DNA of 64,000 nt from Halomonas sp. KG2 (GCA_030440445.1 CP098528.1:2666001-2730000), one strand, 5' to 3'; positions 12,283-21,859 are shown, counted from the stretch's first letter. Translations and numbers: made by a program. Notes: generated by a model not told the origin, from the sequence alone.

Positions 12283-13736
12283 TGCAATGGGAAACCGTGA
12301 TTGGGCTGGAAGTACACGTTCAGCTCGCAACTCGTTCGAAAATTTTCTCCGGCGCCTCCACCGCTTTTGGTGCAGAACCGAACACTCAAGCCTGTGCTGT
12401 TGACCTTGGCTTACCCGGCGTTCTGCCTGTGCTGAACGAGCAGGCCGTGGCCATGGCCGTTCAATTTGGGCTTGCGGTACATGCCGACATTCCTGAAGTA
12501 TCGGTGTTCGACCGTAAAAACTACTTCTATCCCGATTTGCCCAAGGGCTACCAAACCAGCCAGATGTATCATCCGATCGTCGGCGCAGGTGATGTCGAAA
12601 TCACCCTAGATGACGAATCGACCAAGCGTATTCGTATTCATCACGCCCATCTTGAAGAAGACGCTGGCAAGTCGCTGCACGAAGACTTCCACGGCATGAC
12701 GGGCATCGACCTTAACCGGGCGGGCACACCGCTACTGGAAATCGTCTCTGAACCGGATATGCGCAGTGCAAAAGAGGCCGCCGCGTATCTCAAAGCGATT
12801 CACTCTATTGTGACCTATTTGGGCATTTCCGACGGCAATATGGCGGAAGGTTCAATGCGCTGCGATGTTAACGTTTCAGTACGCCCTAAAGGCCAAGAAG
12901 CCTTCGGCACTCGTGCGGAAATCAAAAACGTCAACTCGTTCCGCTTTGTTGAGCGCGCCATTGCTTATGAGGTCGAGCGCCAGATTGAGCTGATCGAAGA
13001 CGGCGGCAAGGTCGTGCAGGAAACCCGCCTGTTTGATCCTGAGCGCGATGAAACCCGCAGCATGCGTACCAAAGAGGAAGCTAACGACTATCGCTACTTC
13101 CCCTGCCCGGATCTGTTACCCGTGGTGTTAGATCAAGCTTACCTTGATCACCTTCGCAGCCAGTTGCCAGAGCTTCCTGCCGACAAGCGGGCGCGCTTCC
13201 AGAATGAGCTAGGCTTATCGGCCTATGATGCCCACGTACTGTCGGCTAGCCGAGAAATGGCCGAATTTTTCGAAGAAGTACAGCAAGTGTGCGGCGATGC
13301 TAAACAGGCCGCCAACTGGGTACAAGGGGAGCTTTCGGGTGCACTTAACCGTGAGAACCTAAGCATTCAGAACAGCCCGGTTTCCGCAAAACAGCTCGGC
13401 GAGCTGATTAGCCGCGTACTGGATGACACCATTAACGGCAAAGCCGCTAAGCAAGTCTTCCAAGCACTGTGGAATGGCCAAGGCGATAGCGCCGACGCCG
13501 TCATTGACGCAAAAGGCTTGAAACAAGTAACGGATACTGGCGCGATCGAAGCGATGATTGACCAGGTTATCGCAGAGAGCCCAGCTCAGGTTGCCCAATA
13601 TCGTGATTCTGAGCCAGAGAAACGCGGCAAGATGATTGGTTACTTCGTTGGCCAAGTCATGAAGGCATCTCGCGGCACGGCGAATCCGCAGCAAGTTAAT
13701 GGCTTGTTAAAAGAGAAGCTGGACGCATTGCTGTAA
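12282..13736 (+). CDS. gatB: Asp-tRNA(Asn)/Glu-tRNA(Gln) amidotransferase subunit B
   Basis: GatB phosphorylates the mischarged aminoacyl-tRNA and accepts ammonia from GatA. The 484 residues start [15 protein letters not shown] and contain the kinase-domain signature [17 protein letters not shown] and the RCDVNVSVR and [11 protein letters not shown] motifs, followed by the helical and YqeY-like tail (about 330-484). I chose the ATG overlapping the gatA stop; 14 upstream codons in the same frame lie inside gatA. Presence of GatCAB suggests the organism makes Gln-tRNA and/or Asn-tRNA by transamidation. Confidence 0.98.
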   Translation: MQWETVIGLEVHVQLATRSKIFSGASTAFGAEPNTQACAVDLGLPGVLPVLNEQAVAMAVQFGLAVHADIPEVSVFDRKNYFYPDLPKGYQTSQMYHPIVGAGDVEITLDDESTKRIRIHHAHLEEDAGKSLHEDFHGMTGIDLNRAGTPLLEIVSEPDMRSAKEAAAYLKAIHSIVTYLGISDGNMAEGSMRCDVNVSVRPKGQEAFGTRAEIKNVNSFRFVERAIAYEVERQIELIEDGGKVVQETRLFDPERDETRSMRTKEEANDYRYFPCPDLLPVVLDQAYLDHLRSQLPELPADKRARFQNELGLSAYDAHVLSASREMAEFFEEVQQVCGDAKQAANWVQGELSGALNRENLSIQNSPVSAKQLGELISRVLDDTINGKAAKQVFQALWNGQGDSADAVIDAKGLKQVTDTGAIEAMIDQVIAESPAQVAQYRDSEPEKRGKMIGYFVGQVMKASRGTANPQQVNGLLKEKLDALL

Positions 13737-13766
13737 CATCGACCGACGAGTGACATCCATGTCATA

Positions 13767-13792
13767 GCGGCTGCCTCGGCAGCCGCTTTTTT
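13767..13792 (+). terminator. Rho-independent terminator of gatCAB
   Basis: An 8-bp stem GCGGCTGC / GCAGCCGC with a four-base loop is followed directly by six T residues (13787-13792). It lies 31 bases after the gatB stop. A small TGACAT/ATGTCA inverted repeat precedes it at 13751-13764. No A-tract on the other side, so it probably does not terminate the convergent sixA transcript. Confidence 0.9.
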
Positions 13793-13805
13793 GTGTCTAG
13801 AAGCG

Positions 13806-14288
13806 TTATAACAACTGACTTGGCTGGGTAAAGCGTTTTAGCTGTGCGCAACCGGCGGCCCACACGTCAGCCTCCAGCTCTGCAATGGCAGCGGTAGGAA
13901 AGCCAATCCCCTGGCTCGGCACGCCTTCTACTAACAGACCCGCCAACTCACCCACCAGCGGCATATGGCTGACGAGCATCATCGGGGCATCTGCAGCTTG
14001 ATTAAGCAGCCATTCACTAACATCACTGGGTGAATCTTCCGGGGTAATAAACGCCAATGTAGTCAGTGGCACACCCAACGCATCACAGATCCGCTGAGCG
14101 GTCTGCTGAGCTCGTACAAAAGGGCTGGCATAAATCGTGGGGCAAGATAGTTCCCCCTGCTCAATACGCATGGCCAGCCAGCGGGCCATTTTTTCGGCTT
14201 CAAGCTCACCACGAGGCGTTAATCGGCGCGATTGATCGGGAAACCCCGATGCAGCCTCACCATGACGCATCACTAGCACACTAGGCAT
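13806..14288 (-). CDS. sixA: Phosphohistidine phosphatase SixA
   Basis: SixA removes phosphate from histidines, in E. coli acting on ArcB and on the nitrogen phosphotransferase protein NPr. The 160-residue protein begins [12 protein letters not shown], with the catalytic RHG at residues 8-10 of the phosphoglycerate-mutase fold, and has [16 protein letters not shown] and [12 protein letters not shown]. The ATG at 14288 overlaps the end of gpsA by eight bases (ATGCCTAG); a longer reading into gpsA is not conserved. The pairing gpsA-sixA is also seen in other gammaproteobacteria. Confidence 0.93.
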   Translation of the reverse strand: MPSVLVMRHGEAASGFPDQSRRLTPRGELEAEKMARWLAMRIEQGELSCPTIYASPFVRAQQTAQRICDALGVPLTTLAFITPEDSPSDVSEWLLNQAADAPMMLVSHMPLVGELAGLLVEGVPSQGIGFPTAAIAELEADVWAAGCAQLKRFTQPSQLL

Positions 14289-15351
14289 TCTTGCCCCCAT
14301 TTTCACGGTGGGCTTGCTGAACAGCCTCACGAGGCAGAATAAATTCCACATCACTGCTTTGCTCGCCCATCATCAGAGTGCGTGCCATCTCCTGAGCCGG
14401 AACACCTTCAAACAGCACGCGATTCAGGCCCTCAGCCAGTGGCATATAAACACCCATTTCACGCGCTTTAGCGCAGACAAGCTTGACGGTATTTACCCCT
14501 TCAGCGACTTGACCTAATGCCGATACTGCCTCATCAAGACCTCGCCCTTCCCCCATGGCGTAGCCAACCCGATAGTTGCGGGATAGATTTGAAGAGCAGG
14601 TAACAATTAAATCACCGACGCCAGCCAAGCCTAAAAACGTCATCGGGTTAGCGCCCTGAGCAACGGCAAAGCGGCTCATTTCTGCTAGCGCTCGCGTCAT
14701 CAGCATGCTGCGAGTGTTCTCCCCCATTCCCAGCGCTGCCGCCATACCTGCGGCAATGGCGTAGATATTTTTAAGCGCCCCGCCCAGCTCAACGCCATGA
14801 CGATCATTACTGGCATAGACGCGAAAGTAGCGACAGCCTAACGCTTGCTGCACCCGCGTTCTGGTGAGCGCATCGGCGCTGGCAATGACGGTGGCAGTCA
14901 ACTGCTTATCAGCGATTTCGGACGCTAAATTAGGCCCTGCAATGACGCCAACGTGGGCAAACCCAGTTTCCTGTTCAAGCACCTGGCTCATTAGTAAAAA
15001 GCTATCTTGCTCAATACCTTTGGTGGTGCTGACCAGAATTTGCTCCGGGGTTAACCAGGGCTTGGCAGCCTGAACAACACTGCGAAATGCTTTGGAAGGG
15101 ATAGCAATCAGCACTAACTCAGCGTCTTCTAGCACCGATTGAAGATCCGTAGACGCGATGACGGCGGGATTAATTACATAATGTGGTAGATAGCGCCCAT
15201 TGCGATGCTCGTGATTTATTTGCGTCACCAAAGCTTCATCGCGCATCCACTGGCGCACCTTTGCGCCATTATCTGCTGCAATACTCGCCAGAGCGGTACC
15301 AAAACTTCCGCCCCCCAGCACTGCGACATTCATCTGCTGCTCATCAGCCAT
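14281..15351 (-). CDS. gpsA: NAD(P)-dependent glycerol-3-phosphate dehydrogenase GpsA
   Basis: GpsA reduces dihydroxyacetone phosphate to sn-glycerol 3-phosphate, the backbone for phospholipids. The 356 residues have the N-terminal dinucleotide motif GGGSFGTA (13-20), the conserved STTKGIE and [11 protein letters not shown] segments, the catalytic lysine in [11 protein letters not shown] and the substrate-binding region [15 protein letters not shown] lies seven bases before the ATG at 15351; an internal ATG six codons later is possible but less well placed. The stop overlaps sixA. Confidence 0.97.
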   Translation of the reverse strand: MADEQQMNVAVLGGGSFGTALASIAADNGAKVRQWMRDEALVTQINHEHRNGRYLPHYVINPAVIASTDLQSVLEDAELVLIAIPSKAFRSVVQAAKPWLTPEQILVSTTKGIEQDSFLLMSQVLEQETGFAHVGVIAGPNLASEIADKQLTATVIASADALTRTRVQQALGCRYFRVYASNDRHGVELGGALKNIYAIAAGMAAALGMGENTRSMLMTRALAEMSRFAVAQGANPMTFLGLAGVGDLIVTCSSNLSRNYRVGYAMGEGRGLDEAVSALGQVAEGVNTVKLVCAKAREMGVYMPLAEGLNRVLFEGVPAQEMARTLMMGEQSSDVEFILPREAVQQAHRENGGKNA

Positions 15352-15404
15352 GACGATATCCTGATCATTGGTCTCGTGCGTTTAGCGCTTACTTTATCAT
15401 CATC

Positions 15405-15447
15405 TCTATTAAAACAAGCGGCCCGCTTGGATATCCAAGCGGGCCGC
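15405..15447 (-). terminator. Rho-independent terminator of htpG
   Basis: A perfect 30-base palindrome at 15418-15447 (arms GCGGCCCGCTTGGAT) forms a very stable hairpin. On the minus strand it is followed by TTGTTTTAATAG, a good U-tract. It lies 20 bases after the htpG stop and before gpsA, so htpG is a separate unit and gpsA needs its own promoter or read-through. Confidence 0.92.
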
Positions 15448-15467
15448 ATCAATCAACTACGGACTCA

Positions 15468-17372
15468 TCAAGCCGTCAAGACGTGATTAAGCCGCTTAAC
15501 ATAGGCAGCGGGGTCATCAAGATGACCGCCTTCAGCGATGATCGCCTGATCCAGCAAAATATGCGCCAACTGGCCAAACAGGTCACCGTCAGCATTTTCC
15601 AGACGCGCCACCAGAGCATGGCTGGGGTTTAGCTCCAGAATAGGCTTCACCTCGGGCAATGGCTGGCCAGCGGCTTCCATAATCCGACGCATCTGATAGC
15701 CCATTTCGTGCTCAGGAAGCACGACACAGGCAGGCGAATCCGTTAGGCGATGGGTGATTTTCACCTCTTGAACACCCTCGTTTAACGCTTCTTTGACGCG
15801 CTTAACTAGGTCTTCTTTGGCCTTAGCTGTTTCTTCCTGAGCTTTCTTCTCTTCCTCGTCTTCCACATCGCCAAGGTCCAACTCACCTTTAGCCACATCG
15901 GCAAACGATTTACCATCAAACTCGGTGAGATGACTCATTAGCCATTCGTCAATACGGTCCGATAGCAGCAACACTTCGATACCTTTCTTACGGAAGATCT
16001 CTAAGTGCGGGCTGTTTTTCGCGGCATTAAAGCTGTCGGCAACCACGTAGTAAATCTTCTTCTGCCCCTCTTTCATGCGCTCAACGTAGTCGACCAGCGA
16101 GTGCTCCTGGGCGGCAGTATCGGTATGCGTTGAAGCAAAACGGAGCAGGCCAGCAATCTTTTCGCGATTGGCGGCGTCTTCACCTGGCCCCTCTTTTAGC
16201 ACGCTGCCAAATGTATTCCAGAAGGTCTGGTACTGCTCATTGTCTTTCGCCAACTTCTTAAGCATATCCAACGCACGCTTGGTCAACGCACCCTTGATCT
16301 TATCGACCTTGGGGTCTTGCTGAAGCAGCTCACGAGAAACGTTCAGAGAGAGATCACGGGTATCTAATACGCCCTTGATAAAGCGCAGATACAGGGGCAA
16401 GAATTGCTCCGCGTCGTCCATAATGAACACACGCTGAACATACAGTTTAACGCCTCTAGCGCCATCACGATCGAACATGTCAAACGGTGCACGGCCCGGC
16501 ACATACAGCAGGCTGGTATACTCCAGCTTGCCCTCAACCTTATTGTGGCTCCAGGTCAGCGGGTCGCTAAAATCGTGGGCAACGTGCTTGTAAAATGCCT
16601 TGTACTCGTCCTCAGTGACATCGCTTTTCGGACGCGCCCATAATGCAGTCGCTTCGTTCACCGTTTCCCACGTGGTGATTTCACTGCCTTCAATATCGTT
16701 GCCTTCGTCGTCCTTCGCCGTTTCGGTTTTAGGCATGCGCACGGGCACTTCAATATGATCGGAGTATTTGCGCACTAGCCCTTGCAGGCGATAGTCGTCG
16801 GCAAACTCTTTCGCATCGTCTTTAAGATGCAGCGTGATTTCAGTACCGTGACGTTCACATTCAATATCAGCAACGGTGAATTCACCCTCACCCTTGGAGC
16901 GCCATTCGACCCCTGCTGAGGCGTCAGTGCCCGCTTTGCGGGTGCGTACCGTCACTTCATCAGCCACAATAAATCCAGAGTAGAAACCCACCCCGAACTG
17001 GCCAATCAACTTAGCGTCTTTCTGCTGCTCGCCAGAGAGCTGCTTTAGGAACTCTGCGGTACCTGAGCGTGCGATAGTACCCAGATTCGCAATGACATCA
17101 TCGCGATTCATGCCAATGCCATTATCACGTAGCGTGATGGTGTTAGCCTCGCGATCATGCTCAATTTCAATGCGCAGCTCGCTGTCACCTTCATAAAGCG
17201 CATCGTTATCAAGTGCGGCATATCGCAGCTTGTCGCAGGCATCAGCTGAGTTAGAGATCAGCTCGCGTAAAAATATCTCCCGGTTAGAATACAGGGAGTG
17301 AATCATTAAATTTAGGAGTTGCTTAACTTCCGTTTGAAAGCCAAGAGTTTCTTCCTGGGTTGCCGTCGTCAT
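15468..17372 (-). CDS. htpG: Molecular chaperone HtpG (Hsp90)
   Basis: HtpG is the cytosolic Hsp90 ATP-dependent chaperone dimer. The 634-residue protein has the GHKL ATP-binding domain (about 1-230) with [22 protein letters not shown] and [12 protein letters not shown], the middle domain and a C-terminal dimerisation domain. The ATG at 17372 has GAGGG eight bases upstream; an ATG five codons earlier overlaps that ribosome site and is unlikely. A heat-shock promoter (17452-17479) and a palindrome in the leader (17407-17432) precede it, and a terminator follows, so it appears to be a single-gene heat-shock unit. Confidence 0.98.
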   Translation of the reverse strand: MTTATQEETLGFQTEVKQLLNLMIHSLYSNREIFLRELISNSADACDKLRYAALDNDALYEGDSELRIEIEHDREANTITLRDNGIGMNRDDVIANLGTIARSGTAEFLKQLSGEQQKDAKLIGQFGVGFYSGFIVADEVTVRTRKAGTDASAGVEWRSKGEGEFTVADIECERHGTEITLHLKDDAKEFADDYRLQGLVRKYSDHIEVPVRMPKTETAKDDEGNDIEGSEITTWETVNEATALWARPKSDVTEDEYKAFYKHVAHDFSDPLTWSHNKVEGKLEYTSLLYVPGRAPFDMFDRDGARGVKLYVQRVFIMDDAEQFLPLYLRFIKGVLDTRDLSLNVSRELLQQDPKVDKIKGALTKRALDMLKKLAKDNEQYQTFWNTFGSVLKEGPGEDAANREKIAGLLRFASTHTDTAAQEHSLVDYVERMKEGQKKIYYVVADSFNAAKNSPHLEIFRKKGIEVLLLSDRIDEWLMSHLTEFDGKSFADVAKGELDLGDVEDEEEKKAQEETAKAKEDLVKRVKEALNEGVQEVKITHRLTDSPACVVLPEHEMGYQMRRIMEAAGQPLPEVKPILELNPSHALVARLENADGDLFGQLAHILLDQAIIAEGGHLDDPAAYVKRLNHVLTA

Positions 17373-17406
17373 GCGCTTAGCCCTCATTAATCACGTTGTG
17401 CTTGGC

Positions 17407-17432
17407 GCTCCTGCCTAACGTTAGGCAGGAGC
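17407..17432 (-). promoter_or_regulatory. htpG: Perfect 26-base palindrome in the htpG leader
   Basis: The arms GCTCCTGCCTAAC and GTTAGGCAGGAGC abut with no spacer and would fold into a strong hairpin in the htpG 5' leader, about 35 bases before the start codon. No U-tract follows it in either direction, so it is not a standard terminator, although it could be a degraded one for the upstream ykvA-like gene. It might instead be an operator or an mRNA-stabilising structure; function is inferred only. Confidence 0.6.
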
Positions 17433-17451
17433 GAAAAAGGTTGTGAACTCA

Positions 17452-17479
17452 ATATGGGGATAAGCGGCGGGATTTCAAG
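17452..17479 (-). promoter_or_regulatory. htpG: Sigma-32 heat-shock promoter of htpG
   Basis: On the minus strand CTTGAAA (17479-17473) is followed after 13 bases by CCCCATAT (17459-17452). Both elements and the spacing match the RpoH (sigma-32) consensus almost exactly. The -35 element overlaps the stop codon of the preceding gene. Predicted transcription start is near 17445, giving a leader of about 70 bases. htpG is a known RpoH target in enterobacteria. Confidence 0.88.
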
Positions 17480-17822
17480 AAGGTGAGTGAGAAGAAGCGG
17501 CTGGCGCTTCCTCTGCATATTTCCAATGACGATATTCTGACAGGTGGGCATCGACACGATTAAGTAACCAACCTACGATCAGAACATCATCAACAACGCC
17601 AATCATTACGAGAAAGTCGGGAATAAGATCAAAAGGCATGACAAGATAAGCAAGTGCTAGCGCCATCAGCCCAAAGGCCGACCAGGGAATAGGGCGAAAA
17701 CTGCCTCGCAGCACGTCACGCGTCATGGGCAAAAACAGCTTTAGAGCTCGGCCAATGCGTTTCACTGCCCATACACGTGTTTTGAGCCGTCGAAACAACC
17801 ACCACGTAGACATTCGTGCCAT
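17475..17822 (-). CDS. YkvA family (DUF1232) small membrane protein
   Basis: This 115-residue protein has a basic N-terminal part and the DUF1232 core LAYLVMPFDLIPDFLVMIGVVDD at about 58-80, which forms one or two short membrane segments. The family has no established biochemical role. A GGAGG lies 11 bases before the ATG at 17822. Its end overlaps the -35 element of the htpG promoter. It is divergent from slt across 127 bases. Function is unknown; the family assignment is firm. Confidence 0.88.
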   Translation of the reverse strand: MARMSTWWLFRRLKTRVWAVKRIGRALKLFLPMTRDVLRGSFRPIPWSAFGLMALALAYLVMPFDLIPDFLVMIGVVDDVLIVGWLLNRVDAHLSEYRHWKYAEEAPAASSHSPS

Positions 17823-17949
17823 CGTTATTGAATCCTCCAGGTTTCGTAATTATCAGAACATTGTTGGCACATTTAGTTCATCATCGACCCAGCAATACAG
17901 TTCTAGCACTATAGCGGCTAGACACCATTAGCGAGCAAGAGGGAGTGCC

Positions 17950-19902
17950 ATGCAAGCTTCGCCATTTCGATTAACATTTCGCAGCCTATGTGCGGCGATG
18001 CTCATCGGTTTACCAACTGCCTCCTGGGCAACATCTGACTCAGCGATGCGTGAAGCACTTGAAGCTGCACGTCAACAGCAGTGGCAACAGATCAATGACC
18101 GCGCGATAGAGGGGCATATCCTTAGCGGTTATGTTGACTACCATCGCCTACGTAGCCAATTGCCTAATGCAGCCACCAGTCAAGTGCTGCAGTTTATCGA
18201 GCGCCATACTGATTCACCGCTATCAGAATGGATGCGTGGCCAAGCGATCGCAAAGTATGGCTATGCGGGCCGATTTGGCGATCTGCTTGCCGTTGCTGAC
18301 GGCGTACCAGCAGGCACTGCCCGTCAGTGTTACTACTACACTGCTCTCTTGGATAGAGCACCTGCTGAAGCTCGCGAAGCGGGGCTTGGGCTGTGGCTCG
18401 TGGGTAGCTCCCAGCCAGATGCCTGCGACCCACTATTTAATCGCCTTCGCGCGGATGGCACCATTGATGCCACGGCAATTTGGGAGCGTAAAATGCTCGC
18501 TTGGCAGGCGGGCGAAGAGCGCTTAAGCAGCTATCTAGGTGGGTTACTGAGCAGTCAGTGGCAAGCAGCATTGAATACCGCTGAAACGGTCAATAACTCA
18601 CCAAGCTCGCTTGCCTCAGCGCCTACCTGCCTTGGCCCTGAATGCGCTGCCACGGCGGCGTTTTATAAAGCCGCCATGCAGCGCTACACGCGTGAAAACA
18701 CTCCAGCAGCCTTCTCAACGTGGCAAGCCATTGGGCCACGCCTCAACTTAGCCCATACTGACCGCCAAGCGATCGAAGAAGAACTTGCGTTTTATGCACT
18801 CGTACGTAACGTTCCTGGCACCCTTTCCTGGGTCGACAGCGTCCTACCCTCGCTGAACAGCGAACGCGTATTAGAATTGCGCGTTCGCGACGCTCTGGCC
18901 AAAAGACAGTGGACCGATGTCGTCCACTGGATCACCGAGATGCCGAGCAGTCAGCAGGAAAGCAGCCGCTGGCAGTACTGGCTAGCAAGGGCCAATGAGC
19001 AACTGGGTAATCGTGACGCAGCGTTAGCGCGTTACCAACAAGCAGCAACCGACCGGAGTTTCTATGGCTTTGCTGCTGCCGAAAAACTCAACCAACCCTA
19101 CCAGCTCAACTTAGAACGCAACCATTTTGACGAAGCCACCAGGGCACAAACGGCACGCCTGCCGGTGGTTCAGCGCACCGAAGCACTTCTACGTATTGGC
19201 GAAGATGGGCTAGCCAACAGCGAGTGGCTATATGCCGTACAGAATGGCACACCCTATCAGGCGCGGGCGCTCGCCGATTACGCTGCTCACCAGCAGTGGC
19301 ATGCTCGCTTAGTGCAAACCACGATTGCAGCTGAAATGTGGGACGCGCTGGATTGGCGTTTCCCTGCGGCTTATCGTGATAGCTTCCTACATTGGGGCCG
19401 CATAACCGGCGTCGACCCTTATTTACTGATGGCCATTACCCGTCGTGAAAGCGCTTACAACCCAGTCGCCCTTTCGCCTGCGGGTGCCCGAGGGTTAATG
19501 CAGCTAATGCCAGGGACTGCAAGCCAAGTTAGCCGTCAACTGGGGCTAAATGATCCGGGTCCTTACGGCGTTTTAGAGCCTGAGCTTAATATTCGCTTAG
19601 GTAGCACCTACTTGCGTGACAAGCTGGAACGCTATCAAGGCAATCGGTTGGCCGCCACCGCCGCTTATAACGCAGGACCAGGCCGAGTAGATCAATGGCT
19701 AGGCAACAACAGCATGGAATCATTTGACCTGTTTGTAGAAAGCATTCCTTTCCGGGAAACCCGAGATTATGTGCAGGCCGTGTTGAGCTATCGGGTTATT
19801 TTCGAAAGCCTGGCAAACGGCGGCAACAGCGAGGGTGTCTCACTGCTTAGTGAGAGTGAGCAGACCGTTCGCTATGATCGCGCGCTGCTTGTCAGCCGAT
19901 AA
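17950..19902 (+). CDS. slt: Soluble lytic murein transglycosylase Slt
   Basis: Slt cleaves peptidoglycan glycan strands in the periplasm with formation of 1,6-anhydromuramic ends. The 650-residue protein has a signal peptide (cleavage likely after A27, in ASWA), a long alpha-superhelical U and L region (about 30-470) and a C-terminal lysozyme-like domain with catalytic E500 in TRRESAYNP, followed by GARGLMQLMPGTA and TAAYNAGPGR. GAGGGAG precedes the ATG by four bases. Length matches E. coli Slt70 (645). It stands alone between the divergent ykvA-like gene and the convergent lysE-type gene. Confidence 0.96.
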   Translation: MQASPFRLTFRSLCAAMLIGLPTASWATSDSAMREALEAARQQQWQQINDRAIEGHILSGYVDYHRLRSQLPNAATSQVLQFIERHTDSPLSEWMRGQAIAKYGYAGRFGDLLAVADGVPAGTARQCYYYTALLDRAPAEAREAGLGLWLVGSSQPDACDPLFNRLRADGTIDATAIWERKMLAWQAGEERLSSYLGGLLSSQWQAALNTAETVNNSPSSLASAPTCLGPECAATAAFYKAAMQRYTRENTPAAFSTWQAIGPRLNLAHTDRQAIEEELAFYALVRNVPGTLSWVDSVLPSLNSERVLELRVRDALAKRQWTDVVHWITEMPSSQQESSRWQYWLARANEQLGNRDAALARYQQAATDRSFYGFAAAEKLNQPYQLNLERNHFDEATRAQTARLPVVQRTEALLRIGEDGLANSEWLYAVQNGTPYQARALADYAAHQQWHARLVQTTIAAEMWDALDWRFPAAYRDSFLHWGRITGVDPYLLMAITRRESAYNPVALSPAGARGLMQLMPGTASQVSRQLGLNDPGPYGVLEPELNIRLGSTYLRDKLERYQGNRLAATAAYNAGPGRVDQWLGNNSMESFDLFVESIPFRETRDYVQAVLSYRVIFESLANGGNSEGVSLLSESEQTVRYDRALLVSR

Positions 19903-19924
19903 CCTCGACATACCCACCACTGAT

Positions 19925-19951
19925 ACAGCGCTCGGTTATACCGGGCGCTGT
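19925..19951. terminator. Possible weak terminator between slt and the LysE-type gene
   Basis: An imperfect hairpin with an 11-bp stem (one G/T pair) around ACAGCGC and GCGCTGT lies between the two convergent stops and overlaps the last codons of the LysE-type gene. There is only a very short T stretch on either side, so intrinsic termination would be weak. Confidence 0.4.
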
Positions 19952-20592
19952 TCTAACGCTAAACGAACGCCAAATACCACCAGCACCACACCGGTAGCGG
20001 CATTGAGCGTTTGTGCAAAACGAGCGCTGGCCAACCATTTACTTGCCCCGCCCACCATTAGCACCACGCTAATTTGCCAGATATTGGCAATCACGAAATG
20101 AACCCCGGCGAGCCATAATGATTTCAGCAGTGCTGGATCAGAAGGCGAGATAAATTGGGGTAAAAATGCCATATAGAACACCACGGTTTTGGGGTTCAAG
20201 ACATTGGACAGCAACCCTTCTTTGATGGGTTGCCAAAATGGCACTGGAGAGCCGCTTGTCACTACGCCCCGAACAGGCAAGGGAGTACCACGACGCGCCG
20301 CCAGCAGACTGGAGATACCTAGCCAAATCAAGTAGGCAGCCCCCACCAGTTTTAGCATATTAAATGCCCAGGCCGACTGCAGCAGTATCAGCGAAATACC
20401 CAGCGCTGAAACAGTCGCGTGGACGAACAGTCCGCAGCAAATAGCAATACTTGTTGCAACACCATCTCGAACACCACCACGGGCAGTGTTGCGAATGACG
20501 AGCAGCGTATCAACCCCAGGGCTTATTGATAGCAGCGTTATTGCCACAAGGAACGAGACAAACTGAGCATCGATAAAGCCGATTTGTGTCAT
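19936..20592 (-). CDS. LysE/RhtB family amino acid exporter
   Basis: The 218-residue protein has about six membrane helices and the family signature LLSISPGVDTLLVIRNTARGG near residues 20-40, with the second-half motif LLSNVLNPKTVVFYMAFLPQF. RhtB/LysE proteins export neutral or basic amino acids, such as homoserine, threonine or lysine; the substrate here cannot be told from sequence. No strong ribosome site precedes the ATG. It has no operon partners, lying convergent to slt and divergent from the cold-shock gene. Confidence 0.92.
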   Translation of the reverse strand: MTQIGFIDAQFVSFLVAITLLSISPGVDTLLVIRNTARGGVRDGVATSIAICCGLFVHATVSALGISLILLQSAWAFNMLKLVGAAYLIWLGISSLLAARRGTPLPVRGVVTSGSPVPFWQPIKEGLLSNVLNPKTVVFYMAFLPQFISPSDPALLKSLWLAGVHFVIANIWQISVVLMVGGASKWLASARFAQTLNAATGVVLVVFGVRLALEQRPV

Positions 20593-20727
20593 AAGAGGAA
20601 GCCCGCCAAAAGTTAAAAAATCTTAAGTCCGCAACTGGACGTCTGAATTATTTGCTTCTACATTAATTTTGGCAGGCATTCACAATGGATGCATGCCCAA
20701 TCATTAAGCATGTTAAGGATATGGACG

Positions 20728-20931
20728 ATGGCGACTGGCACTGTCAAGTGGTTCAACGAGACCAAAGGTTACGGCTTCATCTCTCCTGATGATGGCGGTG
20801 ACGATCTATTTGCCCACTTCTCCGAAATTCAAGCTGAAGGTTTCAAGACCCTGCAAGACGGTCAAAAAGTCAGCTTTGAGGTAACACAGGGTAAAAAAGG
20901 CCTTCAGGCTTCTAACATTCGTCCGGTCTAA
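20728..20931 (+). CDS. CspA-family cold-shock protein
   Basis: This 67-residue single-domain protein binds single-stranded nucleic acid and melts RNA structure. Both motifs are complete: [11 protein letters not shown] (RNP1) and DLFAHFSEI (RNP2). The start at 20728 ([10 protein letters not shown]) has AGGA eight bases before; 13 extra upstream codons are not conserved. The leader upstream contains a short GTCC/GGAC hairpin but I could not recognise a cold-box element. Which paralogue (CspA, C, D, E) cannot be decided. Confidence 0.96.
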   Translation: MATGTVKWFNETKGYGFISPDDGGDDLFAHFSEIQAEGFKTLQDGQKVSFEVTQGKKGLQASNIRPV

Positions 20932-20948
20932 CACCAGAGGAATAAAAC

Positions 20949-20973
20949 AAGGCCCGCTCATGCAGCGGGCCTT
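20949..20973. terminator. Bidirectional terminator between cold-shock gene and lipoprotein gene
   Basis: A 10-bp stem AAGGCCCGCT / AGCGGGCCTT with a five-base loop. On the minus strand it is followed by GTTTTATT, a good U-tract for the lipoprotein gene; on the plus strand by ATTCATATT, a weaker one for the cold-shock gene. Confidence 0.85.
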
Positions 20974-21001
20974 ATTCATATTCACTGGTTATGTAAGCAC
21001 A

Positions 21002-21817
21002 TTACTCCTGAGTACGCTCAGTTTCTTGCTCCTCACCAACACTATCCATACTTTCATTACCCATACTTTCACTGTCCATACTTTCACTGTCCATACTTTC
21101 ACTGTCCATACTTTCACTGTCCATACTTTCACTGATCGGCTGCTCACTCTCCAGGGCCTCAAACTGCTCTTCTAAACGCTTTTGCGCTTCTTCAAAACGT
21201 CGCTCAGTGTCTTCAATCAGCGCATCTACGTCGGTGGCTTCCAAATGATCATCTAAGTCTGATGTACCGGGTAAGCTGGACTCCGTTTCCCAACTTGGGG
21301 TTGGAGCGTCACCATCCATCGGCTCCAAGGTCGGTGTCTGCTGCTCGACTTCTTGAAATTGCTCATCTAAGCGACGCTGGGCTTCTTCAAAGCGGCGCTC
21401 GGTTTCAGCAATAACGTCATCGACATCTGAACGAGTGGTTTCGCCAGGCATAGCACTGGCTTCATCGAGAGCATCTTCAGGGTCCGCTGCAAGCGTGTCT
21501 TCATCTGCCTGCACCTCTTGGTTATTGGGCGAGGTTGAGGCTTCCGATGCATCATTACTGTCATCTTTCAGCGCCTCTGCTTCCTCTAGCGCCTCTGCCG
21601 TTTGACGCGCTTCAATGCCTTCTTCGATATCATCCGCACTAGCGGCTTCATCTGTCTCTTCGCTGCCATCTGCAGCAGTAGGTGCCTGTTGAGCATCAAC
21701 GTCACTGCTAGAGGTGCTCTCTTCGTTTTCTGGCGTGGCATCTTCCTGAGCATCGCCGCAGGCGCTTAACAGCAGCGCGAGACTGGCCAGTAGTGGCATC
21801 CAAAAGCGATTTACCAT
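21002..21817 (-). CDS. Acidic repeat-containing lipoprotein
   Basis: I do not recognise a family. The 271-residue protein has a lipoprotein signal with lipobox LSAC and modified C20; G21-D22 gives no strong inner-membrane retention signal, so outer-membrane placement is likely. The rest is low-complexity, rich in Glu, Asp, Ser and Ala and probably largely disordered. A 38-residue segment at 131-168 is duplicated at 196-233; both copies contain TERRFEEAQ.RL.EQF and look like short charged helices. The tail (about 228-258) is a SESMD pentapeptide repeat encoded by 15-base DNA repeats. AAGGAG lies eight bases before the ATG. It has its own terminator. Confidence 0.85.
   Translation of the reverse strand: MVNRFWMPLLASLALLLSACGDAQEDATPENEESTSSSDVDAQQAPTAADGSEETDEAASADDIEEGIEARQTAEALEEAEALKDDSNDASEASTSPNNQEVQADEDTLAADPEDALDEASAMPGETTRSDVDDVIAETERRFEEAQRRLDEQFQEVEQQTPTLEPMDGDAPTPSWETESSLPGTSDLDDHLEATDVDALIEDTERRFEEAQKRLEEQFEALESEQPISESMDSESMDSESMDSESMDSESMGNESMDSVGEEQETERTQE
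21046..21135. repeat. Six 15-base tandem repeats inside the lipoprotein gene
   Basis: Six consecutive 15-base units (plus strand CCATACTTTCACTGT). Four are identical (21061-21120), the last differs by one base and the first by two. Each encodes ESMDS or a variant, so gain or loss of units keeps the reading frame. The near identity at DNA level indicates recent expansion. Confidence 0.95.
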
Positions 21818-21859
21818 TGGGCTTTCTCCTTAACAGTGATTCAAATAATAAAAAAACAC

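Noticed and set aside
17860..17880. A sigma-54-like element TTGGCAC upstream of slt
   Set aside because: The -24 part is good, but the -12 position at the right spacing reads GTTCA instead of TTGCA, so the essential GC dinucleotide is missing.
20593..20727. A cold-shock leader element for the csp gene
   Set aside because: The leader is only about 130 bases to the divergent gene and I could not match a cold-box or the long structured leader of cspA.
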